A DNA stretch of 64,000 nucleotides from Pseudomonadota bacterium (GCA_023458595.1 JAEWYT010000195.1:51850-115849), one strand, 5' to 3'. Shown: positions 26,831 through 35,972, numbered from the stretch's first letter. Numbers and translations: made by a program. Notes: a model not told the origin generated them from the sequence alone.

Positions 26831-27103
26831 ATGGTCAGTATCGTGAACGGGTACTTCTGCGCGACCGGCTGCGACGAGCGGCTGGCGAAGAAGGATATCG
26901 ACCCGCGAAATCCGCACGACGATCCCGTCAAGCAGGAACAGCTCGACGCGAAGGATCCGCAGAAGATCCTCCAGAAAGAGATCGAGGAGGCGCGGGACGC
27001 GGGCCTCGAGGCGAAACCCGGTCGCAGCGAGGGCGGCGGCGGGGAGGATGGGCGTCCGCAGCCGCAGCCGGGAACCGGCGTCCTGCTGGATGTCTACGCC
27101 TGA
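26831..27103 (+). CDS. Small hypothetical protein
   Basis: A 90-residue protein starting MVSIVNGYFCATGCDERLAK. It is charged and probably soluble. A short Cys-containing head is followed by a Asp/Pro/Lys-rich middle (IDPRNPHDDPVKQEQLDA), a helical stretch around ILQKEIEEARD, and a Gly/Pro-rich tail. I recall similar short proteins with the MVSIVNGY start in rhizobial genomes but know no function. It converges with the lytic transglycosylase gene 12 bases away. The ATG at 26831 is preferred to an upstream one because it matches that recalled start. Confidence 0.6.
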   Translation: MVSIVNGYFCATGCDERLAKKDIDPRNPHDDPVKQEQLDAKDPQKILQKEIEEARDAGLEAKPGRSEGGGGEDGRPQPQPGTGVLLDVYA

Positions 27104-27115
27104 GGCGGGCGAAAG

Positions 27116-28315
27116 CTACCGCAGCTTCCGGACGAGTTCGGCCGTCGGATAGGAGTCCGCCGGAAGGCCGAGGCGCAGTTGCTCGGCCTTGACGGCGGCG
27201 CGCGTGTTGGCGCCGAGGATGCCGTCGATCTTGCCGACGTGATAGCCCCGCGCGTTCAGTTCCTTCTGCAACTCGATGAGCTGGTTTCGGCTCAGCGCCG
27301 GCGCATTGCCGCGGGCGACCTTCGGCGCTCCGGCGAGCCGGGTCGCGAGATAGGCCGCCGTCGTGGCGTAGACCAGCGACTGGTTCCAATCGAGATAGAC
27401 CTGGAAATTCGGGTAGGCGAGGAAGGCCGGGCCGTCCTTGCCCATCGGCAGCAGCAGCGAGGCCGGCAGCCTGTCGGCGGGAAGCGGCGAGCCGTTGGCG
27501 CGCGTCACGCCGATCCGCGCCCATTCGGAGCGGGGATGCTGGATGGCGATATCGGCCTGTTCCCACGGGGTATTCGCCGGCACCCTGACCTCCTCGAGCC
27601 ACGGCTCGCCGGCTCGCCAGCCGTGTTTCTTGAGGAGCGCGGCGGAGGAGGCGAGCGCGTCGGCGGAACTCTTGATCAGGTTGCGCTTGCCGTCGCCGTC
27701 GAAGTCGACGGCGGTCTCGGCGTAATCCTTCGGCAGGAACTGGGTCTGGCCGAGCTCGCCGGCCCAGGCGCCGCGCATCTCGCCCACGCTCAGGTCGCCG
27801 CGATCGATGATCCTCAGCGCCGACATGAGCTGCTCCCGGAAAAGGTCCGGCCGGCGGCAGTCGTAGGCGAGGGAAGCCAGCGCGTTCAGCGTCTTGAAGT
27901 CGCCGTTGTTGGCGCCGAAGTCGGTTTCCAGCGACCAGAACGCGACGATGACCGGGCCGGGCACGCCGAACTGCTGCTCGATCTTGTCGAACATCTGCTT
28001 CTTCGAGGAGAGGTGCTTGGCGCCGTTCTGCAGGCGGTAGGAGTTCACCATCCGGTCGGAGAACTCCAGGAAGCTCTGCGAGAAGACGCCCTGGCCGCGG
28101 TCGCGGTTGACGATCGATTGGTCGTAGGCGACCCCGGAGAGGGCCGACTTGACGGTCGCCGCCGAGATCCCCTGCTGGGCCGCTTCGGCGCGGAAGGCAT
28201 CCAGCCATTGCGCGAAGCTCGCCCCGCCGTGGCAGTTGGCGGCCGAGACCGGTTCGCCGGCCAGGGCGCCGACCATCCCGACAAGACCCGCGAGACCCGC
28301 GCTGCTCCACCGCAT
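27116..28315 (-). CDS. Lytic murein transglycosylase, MltB type, with peptidoglycan-binding domain
   Basis: A 399-residue exported enzyme that cleaves peptidoglycan to 1,6-anhydro products. Signal peptide RWSSAGLAGLVGMVGALAGEPVSA is cut before ANCHGG. The Slt35/MltB domain has the catalytic Glu in IVAFWSLETDFGANNGDFKT and the family's EF-hand-like loop AVDFDGDGKRNLIKS. The C-terminal PG_binding_1 domain is QLIELQKELNARGYHVGKID, GILGANTRAAV. The ATG at 28315 is used: GGAG lies 8 bases upstream and the protein then starts directly with the signal peptide. It is transcribed away from the AT-rich gap. Confidence 0.92.
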   Translation of the reverse strand: MRWSSAGLAGLVGMVGALAGEPVSAANCHGGASFAQWLDAFRAEAAQQGISAATVKSALSGVAYDQSIVNRDRGQGVFSQSFLEFSDRMVNSYRLQNGAKHLSSKKQMFDKIEQQFGVPGPVIVAFWSLETDFGANNGDFKTLNALASLAYDCRRPDLFREQLMSALRIIDRGDLSVGEMRGAWAGELGQTQFLPKDYAETAVDFDGDGKRNLIKSSADALASSAALLKKHGWRAGEPWLEEVRVPANTPWEQADIAIQHPRSEWARIGVTRANGSPLPADRLPASLLLPMGKDGPAFLAYPNFQVYLDWNQSLVYATTAAYLATRLAGAPKVARGNAPALSRNQLIELQKELNARGYHVGKIDGILGANTRAAVKAEQLRLGLPADSYPTAELVRKLR

Positions 28316-28810
28316 TTCTTCCGCTCCCGACATGTCGTTCGAATCACTCGCCACTGTGCGAACGACGGATGTCCGTTTCAAGGCCGGGCCGAGGGCGGTG
28401 GCTCAGCGTACAGGCGGAACGTCCGTGGCGGGCAGGGCGGATGGTGCGCTGTAGTCGGCAGAAGCATTACTTTTGTTGTCGCCGATAAATCTAGATTTTC
28501 CTATGAAATTCTCGATCTAGTCTCGGATTAGTTAATGAAAATAGCGTATTACTCTATCTGTAAGTTTTGCCACGCGCAGGATTAACCAGGGTGTACAGCG
28601 TCAAACCCTCGAAAGTGGTATATGAATATCGAAAGTGTAAATGAAAACATGGTCGCGAATGCCTCGCCGGTGCCGGACGTTGCTTGACTTATATCGCCCG
28701 GCAAAGGAAAGTCCGAACCTAGCGTGGCTACCGGCGAATGGTATGCGGTTGGGCCGGGTGCCGGGTGTCGGCGAACGGGCCGTTCATTCCGTGAATATAC
28801 GAGGGCAACG
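28316..28810. other. 495-base gap, AT-rich in the middle
   Basis: Bases 28450-28700 are clearly richer in A and T than the rest of the window. They contain a near repeat (CGAAAGTGGTATATGAA then CGAAAGTGTAAATGAA, 28604-28647) and a possible 21-codon frame at 28622-28687 starting MNIESVNENM. I could not identify an RNA gene. Promoters for both flanking genes must lie here. Confidence 0.5.
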
Positions 28811-29761
28811 ATGGCTTTGACGAAATTCGGACTGATGCTGGGGGCGGCGTTGATCGGCCTGCCGCTGGCGGTGGCGAATGCCGGTCCGCACGATTCGATC
28901 TCGAGCGACGGCTCCGAGGCGGGCTCGGTCGGCCCGGTCGGCAGGATGTCGCCGAGCTACCAGGGCACCAGCAAGGGCAGCGAAGCGCTGGGCGTCGAAG
29001 ACGCGCTCGCGAGCGGCAAGGGCGGCGTGATGTCGGCCGAAGGCATGGCCCTGCTCGAAATCGCCAAGCCCATGATCGGGCCGGGCAGCGGCGAGTCGGT
29101 CATCGGCCCCGACGGCCGCAGGAGGATCGGCACCACGACGAAGTTCCCCTATCGGGCGATCGCCATGATCCTGTTCAACGGCGGCTATCTGTGCACCGGC
29201 TGGTTCATCAGCCCCAATACGGTCGCCACCGCCGGCCATTGCGTGTACGATCCCGGCGTCGGCTTCTATCCGACCGGATCCTACACGATCTATCCGGGCG
29301 CGAACGGCTCCGCGACGCCGTACGGATCCTGCAACGCCACGAGACTCTCGACCGTCAAGGGCTGGGCGAACAGCGGCAGGGACGACTACGACTACGGTGC
29401 GATCAAGCTCGATTGCACGGTCGGCAACACGGTCGGCTGGTTCGGATTCTTCTGGACGAGGGGCACGCTCAACAATCTGCCTGCGTTCATCACCGGCTAT
29501 CCCGGCGACAAGTCGCTCGGGACCATGTGGCGCAGCAAGGGCAGGATCAAGGTGACCCAGCCGCGGCGCGTGTTCTATCCGAACGACACGGCCGGCGGCA
29601 TGAGCGGCTCGCCGGTCTACTACAAGCGGCGCAGCTGCGGGTGGTGCTCGATGGCGGTGCATGCCTACGGCACCGGTGGTGGCTATCCCTACAACTCCTA
29701 CAATCACGGTACCCGCATAAACAAGGCGGTATTCAAAAACCTCAAGAAATGGAAGAACTAG
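28811..29761 (+). CDS. Secreted trypsin-like serine protease (V8/S1B-like)
   Basis: A 316-residue exported protease. Signal peptide MALTKFGLMLGAALIGLPLA is followed by cleavage near residue 24, then a roughly 85-residue Gly/Ser-rich propeptide-like stretch. The catalytic triad is His143 (VATAGHCVYDPG), Asp194 (DDYDYGAIKLDC) and Ser265 (NDTAGGMSGSPVYY). Cysteines at 128/144 and 276/279 suggest disulfides, in keeping with a secreted enzyme. The first ATG after the AT-rich gap is used. A downstream gene for a small exported protein follows after 119 bases. The target proteins are unknown. Confidence 0.88.
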   Translation: MALTKFGLMLGAALIGLPLAVANAGPHDSISSDGSEAGSVGPVGRMSPSYQGTSKGSEALGVEDALASGKGGVMSAEGMALLEIAKPMIGPGSGESVIGPDGRRRIGTTTKFPYRAIAMILFNGGYLCTGWFISPNTVATAGHCVYDPGVGFYPTGSYTIYPGANGSATPYGSCNATRLSTVKGWANSGRDDYDYGAIKLDCTVGNTVGWFGFFWTRGTLNNLPAFITGYPGDKSLGTMWRSKGRIKVTQPRRVFYPNDTAGGMSGSPVYYKRRSCGWCSMAVHAYGTGGGYPYNSYNHGTRINKAVFKNLKKWKN

Positions 29762-29880
29762 CCGCCGTCAGCGGAACGACGGGCCGGGCGCGGCTGGCGC
29801 GCCCGGTCGAGAGCCGAGGCGACCGGCCCGGCAGCCTCCGTCGAAGGGGCGGACCGGGAAATCTTGCGGGAGCGGCCCTC

Positions 29881-30252
29881 GTGCCGCTCCTTTTCGTCTG
29901 GATTGCCTGTGTACCGATCGGAGCTTCGGCCATGTCCGGCATGGACAAGCCCGTTTCCAGCGGTGCGTCCGACGAGAGGCCCGTCCAGCGTACCGGCGCG
30001 ACGGGGCACGTGCGCACGCCGGAGGGAGCGCCGGTCGGCGGCGCCCTGATCGCGGCCCGGTCCCTCGACGAGCCGCCGAAGCCGATTCCCGAGATCGGCA
30101 TCTTGTCGACCGCGGACGGATCCTACCTGTGGCCGCTGCGGCCGGGACGCTACGAGCTGACGCCCACGCTCGACGGCCGTCGCGGCGAGGCGGGGGAAGT
30201 CGTCGTGGTCGCCGGCACGGTCTCGACGCTCGACCTGACGATGCCGCGGTAG
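29881..30252 (+). CDS. Small exported protein with carboxypeptidase-regulatory-like fold
   Basis: A 123-residue product if started at the GTG at 29881, which lies 8 bases after GGGAG. The first 20 residues are hydrophobic (MPLLFVWIACVPIGASA) and look like a short signal peptide; the Cys could be a weak lipobox. The rest is one small beta-sandwich: GHVRTPEGAPVGGALIAARS, DGSYLWPLRPGRYELTP, VVVVAGTVSTLDLTM, the pattern of a carboxypeptidase-D regulatory-like domain. An upstream ATG at 29751 would add a basic segment and overlap the protease gene. It could assist the protease, but that is inference. Confidence 0.6.
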   Translation: MPLLFVWIACVPIGASAMSGMDKPVSSGASDERPVQRTGATGHVRTPEGAPVGGALIAARSLDEPPKPIPEIGILSTADGSYLWPLRPGRYELTPTLDGRRGEAGEVVVVAGTVSTLDLTMPR

Positions 30253-30340
30253 CGGCGCGAAAGTGCCGCCGATCCGCGCGGGCCGCACGTTTCGCCAGAA
30301 ATTTCACGTTCAAACATGTGGAAGCCTCTCCGGTCTGTTT

Positions 30341-30361
30341 GTCACATTACAGTTTTGTGAC
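30341..30361. promoter_or_regulatory. Dyad before the ABC transporter operon
   Basis: GTCACA (30341-30346) and TGTGAC (30356-30361) are perfect inverted arms 9 bases apart, 64 bases before the binding-protein start, in a locally AT-rich patch. This fits a transcription-factor site; the factor is unknown. Confidence 0.45.
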
Positions 30362-30424
30362 ACTATGACCGCAGACGGACGGGGTGCGGGACGCACCCGT
30401 CCCAACGGAGGGAGAACCAAACAA

Positions 30425-31474
30425 ATGAACGAAAAATCCACGCGTCGCACCGTCCTCGGCCGGTTCGCCAGGCTGTCGGCCGGCCTCATGCTCGGCGCCG
30501 CGCTGTTCGCGGGCGCCCCCGGCAGCGCGGATGCCGGCAAGATCACCGTCTACACGTCCTACGAAGAGGACGAGCTCGCCGCCTTCCTCGAGGCGATGAA
30601 GCAGGACCTGCCCGACGTCGAGGTCGACGTGCTGCGCCTGTCGACCGGCGATCTCAGGGCCCGCATGCTGGCGGAGGCCGACAATCCCAAGCACGACGTG
30701 ATCTGGGGGTGGGCGGCGACCGCGATGGTCGATCCGCGCATCATGGCGATGCTCGAGCCCTATTCGCCGCCGGATATCGACAAGATACCGGCGCGCTTCC
30801 GCGACAAGGACGGCAACTGGTTCGCCACCACCGGCTACATGGGCGCCTTCTGCGTCAACAACGAGGTGATGGCGAAGGACAGCCTGCCGATGCCGGCGTC
30901 CTGGCAGGATCTGATCAAGCCCGAGTACGAGGGCAAGCTCGTCATGCCGAACCCGGCGAGCTCCGGCACGGGCTACCTGCACGTCGCCTCGATCCTGCAA
31001 ATGATGGGCGAGGAGAAGGGCTGGGAGTATCTCGACGCCCTCGACAAGAACATGGACCAGTACATCAAGTCGGGTTCGAAGCCCTGCAATGCGGCGAGCG
31101 CGGGTGAGTTCGCGATCGGCATCTCCTTCGCCCTGCGGGCCATCAAGAACATCGACGAGGGCTATCCGATCACCATGGTGATCCCGAGCGAGGGCGCCGG
31201 CCACGAGCTCGAGGCCAACGCGCTCATGAAGAGCTCCCAGAACAAGGAGGACGCCAAGAAGTTCCTCGACTGGACGGTCTCCAAGAACGCCGAGGCGGAA
31301 TACAACAAGTGGAAGTCGATCGTCACCATGCAGGGCCGCGACATGCCGGAGAAGTTCAAGAAGGCCGGCCTGCCGGACGACATCTCCACGGTGCTGTTCG
31401 AGGTCGACTACAAGTGGGCCGCCGACAACCACGACCGCATCATCGCGGAGTGGCAGAAGCGCTACGAGAAGTGA
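30425..31474 (+). CDS. ABC transporter substrate-binding protein (Fe3+/2-aminoethylphosphonate class)
   Basis: A 349-residue periplasmic binding protein. A basic start with a RR pair (STRRTVLGRFARLSAGLMLG) may be a Tat-type signal; cleavage is near residue 37. The mature protein begins KITVYTSYEEDELAAFLEAM, and DVIWGWAATAMVDPR and MPNPASSGTGYLHVASILQMM are typical of the AfuA/FbpA/PhnS group. Together with the fused permease, it resembles the putative 2-aminoethylphosphonate importer set more than classical iron importers, since the usual twin-Tyr iron site is not evident. The ATG at 30425 follows GGAGGGAG. It is the first gene of a three-gene operon. Confidence 0.85.
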   Translation: MNEKSTRRTVLGRFARLSAGLMLGAALFAGAPGSADAGKITVYTSYEEDELAAFLEAMKQDLPDVEVDVLRLSTGDLRARMLAEADNPKHDVIWGWAATAMVDPRIMAMLEPYSPPDIDKIPARFRDKDGNWFATTGYMGAFCVNNEVMAKDSLPMPASWQDLIKPEYEGKLVMPNPASSGTGYLHVASILQMMGEEKGWEYLDALDKNMDQYIKSGSKPCNAASAGEFAIGISFALRAIKNIDEGYPITMVIPSEGAGHELEANALMKSSQNKEDAKKFLDWTVSKNAEAEYNKWKSIVTMQGRDMPEKFKKAGLPDDISTVLFEVDYKWAADNHDRIIAEWQKRYEK

Positions 31475-31529
31475 CGACCGGGCGGGAGGCGGCCGCCGCC
31501 TCCCGCCGTCATTCGGCCTGGGGGGTCAA

Positions 31530-32516
31530 ATGTTCCTGAGCCTTCGCGGCGTCACCAAGCGCTTCGGCGCGGTGGTGGCGGTCGATCATGTCGATCTCGA
31601 TCTCGCCGAGGGCGAGTTCGTCTGCTTCCTGGGGCCGTCCGGATGCGGGAAGACGACCCTCCTGCGCCTCGTCGCCGGGCTGGAAACCCTCGACGAGGGG
31701 CAGATCCTCCTGGAAGGCGACGATCTCGCCGCGTTGCCGGCGCGCAAGCGCAATTTCGGCGTCGTCTTCCAGTCCTACTCGCTGTTTCCCAACATGACCG
31801 TGGCGCGCAACATCGCCTACGGTCTCGAGTGCCGGAACTGGGACCGGCGCCGCGTCGAGGCGCGCGTCGCCGAGATGCTCGAGGTCGTCCGTCTCGGCCA
31901 GCACGCGGGCAAGCACCCGCACGAGCTGTCGGGCGGCATGCAGCAGCGCGTGGCGCTCGCCCGGGCGCTGGCACCGGAGCCGTCCGTGCTGCTTCTCGAC
32001 GAGCCCTTGTCGGCGCTCGACGCGAAGGTGCGGGAAAACCTTCGCGGCGAGATCCGCGAACTGCAGCAGCGGCTCGGCATCACCACGATCATGGTCACGC
32101 ACGACCAGGACGAGGCGATGGAGATGGCCGACCGCATCGTCGTGATGAACCGCGGCCGCATCGAGCAGGTCGGCTCTGCCGAGGATCTCTACTGGAGCCC
32201 GGCGACCCGTTTCGTCGGCGAGTTCATCGGGCGGCTCAACATCCTCGAGGATCCGGCCCTTCGGGCGGGTCTCGAATCCGGCGAGGTGCTCGCCATCCGG
32301 CCCGAACACGTGGCGCTCGCCGAAGCCGGCGCCCACGAGGGGACCGTGCGGCGCGTCGCCTTCCTCGGCAACACGATGCGGCTCGGGGTCGGCGCCGGCG
32401 ATCAGGAGATCGAGATCGAGGTGCACGGCCGGCGCCGGCGCCTGGCCGTCGGCGACACGATACGCTTCGATCTGCCCGCCGACCGCATCTGCCGGCTGGC
32501 GGCCGCGCCGGCATGA
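31530..32516 (+). CDS. ABC transporter ATP-binding protein
   Basis: A 328-residue ATPase of the importer family. Walker A GPSGCGKTTLLRLVAG, Q-loop VVFQSYSLFPNMTV, signature LSGGMQQRVALARAL, Walker B SVLLLDEPLSALDAK and the switch His in MVTHDQDEAMEMADRI are all intact. The C-terminal 90 residues form the TOBE-like regulatory domain (VLAIRPEHVALAEAG). It overlaps the permease gene by ATGA and follows the binding-protein gene by 55 bases. Confidence 0.93.
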   Translation: MFLSLRGVTKRFGAVVAVDHVDLDLAEGEFVCFLGPSGCGKTTLLRLVAGLETLDEGQILLEGDDLAALPARKRNFGVVFQSYSLFPNMTVARNIAYGLECRNWDRRRVEARVAEMLEVVRLGQHAGKHPHELSGGMQQRVALARALAPEPSVLLLDEPLSALDAKVRENLRGEIRELQQRLGITTIMVTHDQDEAMEMADRIVVMNRGRIEQVGSAEDLYWSPATRFVGEFIGRLNILEDPALRAGLESGEVLAIRPEHVALAEAGAHEGTVRRVAFLGNTMRLGVGAGDQEIEIEVHGRRRRLAVGDTIRFDLPADRICRLAAAPA

Positions 32517-34189
32517 GCGCGTCGCAGGTCTCTTCCGCCCCGGCGCGCGTTTTCGACGCCGACCGCGTGTTCGGCGCCGTCGTGGTGGCCGCGTCCGGGC
32601 TCCTGCTGGTCGTCTTCGTGCTGGTGCCGATCTGGGCGATCCTGAAGTATTCCTTCGTGACGCCCGACGGCGTCGGCCTGGATAACTTCGTGCGTTATTT
32701 CTCCGACGCCCGTTTCGTCGGAATCGTCGGCAACACGTTCGAAGTGGGCCTGAGCGTCACCGCGACGGCTCTCGTCCTCGCCTACGGCTTCGCCTACGCG
32801 ATGCAGCGAACCTGCATGCCTTTCAAGTCCGTGCTGCGGATCGTCGCGCTCCTGCCCGTGTTCTCGCCCTCGCTCGTGCAGGCTCTCGGCCTGCAGTTCC
32901 TGCTCGGGCGCAACGGCATCGTCAACCGCACCTTCGGTACCGAGATCGACATCTACGGCTTCTGGGGCATTTTCATCGCCGATCTCGTCTACGCCTTTCC
33001 GCACGCCTTCCTGATCCTGTCGACGGCGCTCGCGGTCGCCGATGCGCGCCTCTACGAATCGGCGGAAAGCCTCGGCGCCGGCCCGTGGCGGATCTTCCGG
33101 ACCGTGACGTTGCCGGGCACGCGCTACGGCCTCGCCTCGGCGGCCTTCGTCGTCTTCACCATCGTCATCACCGACTTCGGCAATCCGGTCGTCATCGGCG
33201 GCAACTATTCGGTTCTCGCCGTCGAGATCTACAACCAGGTCTCGGGCCAGGCGAACTTCGCGATGGGCGCGGTGATCGGCGTGCTGCTGCTGCTTCCCGC
33301 CGCGCTCGCCGTGATGGGCGAAAAATGGATCGCGCGGCGCCAGTTCGCTTCGCTCACCTCGCAGTCGGTGCCGCTGGCTCCGAAGCCTCGGCGCGGGCGC
33401 GATCTCGCCTGGTTCGCCTATTCGGCGGTCGTCGCGGCCGGCATCCTGTCGCTCGTCGCCATCGTGGTCTACGCGAGCTTCGTCAGGCTGTGGCCCTACA
33501 ACCTCACCCTGACGCTGAAGCACTATCAGTTCGACGTCCAGAACGGCATCGAGCCGTTGTGGACGAGCATCTACGTGGCGATCGTCACGGCGCTGCTTTC
33601 CGTCGTGTTCGTCACCGGCGCGGCCTACGCCAACCATGCGTTCCCGGGACGGGCCTCGCGCTTCCTCTATTTCCTGGCGATCCTGCCGGCGGCGGTGCCG
33701 GGCATGGTGCTCGGTCTCGGCTACGTGCTCGCCTTCAACACGCCGGGCCAGCCGGTCTACCTGATCTACGACACGATCCTGATCATCGCGTTCTGCAATC
33801 TCTACCATTACCACGCCCAGGGCTTCCTGCTCGCCACCACCAACATCAAGCAGATCAGCGCGACCTTCGAGGAGGCCTCCTCGACGCTCGGCGCGACGAA
33901 GCTCACGACGGTCAGGCGGATCGTCCTGCCGATCATCTGGCCGACCGTGCTCGGCGTCGGGGTCTTCTTCTTCATGCGCGCGATGGTGACACTGTCGGCG
34001 GTGATCTTCCTGATCACGCCTTCGACGCAGCTCGCCGCCGTCTCGGTGCTCTATCTCGACGATCGCGGCGCGCTCAACCAGGCCGCCGCCTTCGCCGTCT
34101 GCATCATGGCGACGGTGATCGCGTTCCTGATTGTCGCGCAGCTGATCCTGCGGCTCGCCGGCGTTCGCGGCGTCAGCCTCGTGCGCTGA
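32513..34189 (+). CDS. Fused two-domain ABC transporter permease
   Basis: A 558-residue permease that joins two BPD_transp_1 domains in one chain, with about 12 membrane helices. The two EAA-like loops read YESAESLGAGPWRIFRTVTL (about residue 183) and FEEASSTLGATKLTTVRRIV (about residue 460). Such fused permeases occur in the AfuB/FbpB and PhnU2-type systems. It completes the importer with the preceding ATPase and binding protein. It ends 6 bases from the converging cobS stop; I see no terminator between them. Confidence 0.92.
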   Translation: MSASQVSSAPARVFDADRVFGAVVVAASGLLLVVFVLVPIWAILKYSFVTPDGVGLDNFVRYFSDARFVGIVGNTFEVGLSVTATALVLAYGFAYAMQRTCMPFKSVLRIVALLPVFSPSLVQALGLQFLLGRNGIVNRTFGTEIDIYGFWGIFIADLVYAFPHAFLILSTALAVADARLYESAESLGAGPWRIFRTVTLPGTRYGLASAAFVVFTIVITDFGNPVVIGGNYSVLAVEIYNQVSGQANFAMGAVIGVLLLLPAALAVMGEKWIARRQFASLTSQSVPLAPKPRRGRDLAWFAYSAVVAAGILSLVAIVVYASFVRLWPYNLTLTLKHYQFDVQNGIEPLWTSIYVAIVTALLSVVFVTGAAYANHAFPGRASRFLYFLAILPAAVPGMVLGLGYVLAFNTPGQPVYLIYDTILIIAFCNLYHYHAQGFLLATTNIKQISATFEEASSTLGATKLTTVRRIVLPIIWPTVLGVGVFFFMRAMVTLSAVIFLITPSTQLAAVSVLYLDDRGALNQAAAFAVCIMATVIAFLIVAQLILRLAGVRGVSLVR

Positions 34190-34195
34190 CGGGCC

Positions 34196-34951
34196 TCAGG
34201 CCGCGACCGCGACGATCGCGGCGAGCGCCGCGCATTCGGCGGCGATACCGGAGGCGCCGACGACGTCGCCGGTCTGGCCGCCGATCTGACGGATCGCCAG
34301 CACGCCGACCGCGACCGAAGCGGCGGCGGCGGATGCGATCGCGACGATCGCGGCGCCGGGCGGCACGACCAGGAAGGCAACGAGCGCGGCGATGGCGGCG
34401 GACTCGACCGCCGCCGAACCCTCGGGGGTGCCGACGCCCGCCGACATGCCGTCGGGCCGCGCCGGATCGATCAGCATCATGAAAATGCCCATGCCGCCGC
34501 GCGACAGGACCGCCGAGGCGACGAGCGCGCCCGCGACCGCGCCGGTTCCCGCAAGCGCGGAGATCGCGCCGAGGCGCAGCGCGAAGACGAGGATCAGCGC
34601 GATGACGCCGTAGCTGCCGATGCGACTGTCGCGCATGATCTCGAGTTTCTCTTCCCGGGCCGTCCCGCCGCCGAAGCCGTCGGCGGTGTCGGCGAGGCCG
34701 TCCTCGTGCAGGCCGCCGGTGGCAAGCACCATGGCCCCGAGAGCGAGCGCGCCGGCGACCGTCGGCGGGGCGCCGAGCGAGGCGAACAGCCAGTAGGCGA
34801 TCCCGCCGATCAGGCCGACCACAGCGCCGGCGAGGGGATAGGCCCAGACCGATCTGCCAGCGTCGGCACGGCCGGCATTCGGCGCGAGCCGGTCGACGGG
34901 CAGCCGCGTCAGCAGGCCGAAGGCGGAGACGAGCTCTGACAGACGGGACAT
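34196..34951 (-). CDS. cobS: Adenosylcobinamide-GDP ribazoletransferase (cobalamin synthase)
   Basis: A 251-residue polytopic membrane protein that joins adenosylcobinamide-GDP and alpha-ribazole in the last steps of B12 synthesis. It is called cobV in Pseudomonas nomenclature. Signatures: SAFGLLTRLPVDRL, WAYPLAGAVVGLIGG, TGGLHEDGLADTADGFGGG (acidic metal site) and the following MRDSRIGSYGVIALIL. The ATG at 34951 starts 4 bases after the cobT stop. It is the last of four genes, cobA-cobB-cobT-cobS, on the minus strand. Confidence 0.93.
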   Translation of the reverse strand: MSRLSELVSAFGLLTRLPVDRLAPNAGRADAGRSVWAYPLAGAVVGLIGGIAYWLFASLGAPPTVAGALALGAMVLATGGLHEDGLADTADGFGGGTAREEKLEIMRDSRIGSYGVIALILVFALRLGAISALAGTGAVAGALVASAVLSRGGMGIFMMLIDPARPDGMSAGVGTPEGSAAVESAAIAALVAFLVVPPGAAIVAIASAAAASVAVGVLAIRQIGGQTGDVVGASGIAAECAALAAIVAVAA

Positions 34952-34955
34952 GGCG

Positions 34956-35972
34956 CTATTCCTTTCCGTCGACGCCGGCTTCGGCGAAGGTCGCCATGCC
35001 GGCATGGCACGCGACGGCCGCGCGCAGGATGGGGATCGCCACCGCCGCGCCGGACGCCTCGCCGAGCCGCATGCCGAGGTCGATCAGTGGCGCCTTGCCG
35101 AGCGCTTCGGCAAGCCGGCGGTGCCCGGGCTCGGCCGAGGTGTGGGCGATCAGCGCGTGGTCGAGGCCGCCCTCGACGAGCTTCGCCAGCGGCGCGGCGG
35201 CCGCCGTCGAGACGAAGCCGTCGAGCAGCACCGGGGTGCCGCGCGTGCGGGCGGCGAGCGCGGCGCCGAACATGCCGGCGAGTTCGTAGCCGCCGAGCGC
35301 CATCGCCGCTGCGAGCGGGTCGGAGAGCGCGTCGGCGTGACGGGCGACGCCGGCGTCGATCACCTCGCGCTTGCGGGCGAGGCCGGCATCGTCGATGCCC
35401 GTGCCGCGGCCGGCCCAGGCCTCGCCGTTGCCGCCGAAGAGGGCAGCCGAGAGGGCGGCGGCGACGGTGGTGTTGCCGATCCCCATCTCGCCGAGGCAGA
35501 GGAGGTCGATATCGTCGGGGACGGCCGCGTAGCCGGCGTCGACGGCCGCGAGGAAGCCGGCCTCGTCCATCGCCGGCGTCGTGGTGAAGTCTTCCGTCGG
35601 CCTGTCGAGATCGAAGGGGATCACGCGCAGTTCCGCGCCGGCCGCCTTGCAGAGCTGGTTGATCGCGGCGCCGCCGTTGGCGAAGTTCGCGACCATCTGC
35701 ACCGTGACGCTCGCCGGAAAGGCCGAGACGCCGCGGGCGGCGACGCCGTGGTTGCCGGCGAAGACCAGCACCAGCACGCGGTCGAGCAGTGGCATCGCGC
35801 GGCGCTGCCAGCGCGCGAGCCAGGCGGCGAGATCCTCGAGCCGGCCGAGGCTGCCCGGCGGCTTGGTGAGCTGGCCCTGCCGCTCCGCGACGGCTGCGGC
35901 CGCGTCCGCGTCGGCCTCGGGCAGGTCGAGGCAGGCCTCGCGCAGGTCGGCCAGAGAGGAGAACCGGGTCAT
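34956..35972 (-). CDS. cobT: Nicotinate-nucleotide--dimethylbenzimidazole phosphoribosyltransferase
   Basis: A 338-residue enzyme (cobU in Pseudomonas nomenclature) that makes alpha-ribazole phosphate from dimethylbenzimidazole and nicotinate mononucleotide. Marks: QGQLTKPPGSLGRLEDLAAW, VFAGNHGVAARGVSAFP, LCLGEMGIGNTTVAAAL with the catalytic Glu region, and the C-terminal LDLGMRLGEASGAAVAIPIL. The ATG overlaps the cobB stop by 4 bases. It provides the lower-ligand branch for the cobS product downstream. Confidence 0.94.
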   Translation of the reverse strand: MTRFSSLADLREACLDLPEADADAAAAVAERQGQLTKPPGSLGRLEDLAAWLARWQRRAMPLLDRVLVLVFAGNHGVAARGVSAFPASVTVQMVANFANGGAAINQLCKAAGAELRVIPFDLDRPTEDFTTTPAMDEAGFLAAVDAGYAAVPDDIDLLCLGEMGIGNTTVAAALSAALFGGNGEAWAGRGTGIDDAGLARKREVIDAGVARHADALSDPLAAAMALGGYELAGMFGAALAARTRGTPVLLDGFVSTAAAAPLAKLVEGGLDHALIAHTSAEPGHRRLAEALGKAPLIDLGMRLGEASGAAVAIPILRAAVACHAGMATFAEAGVDGKE

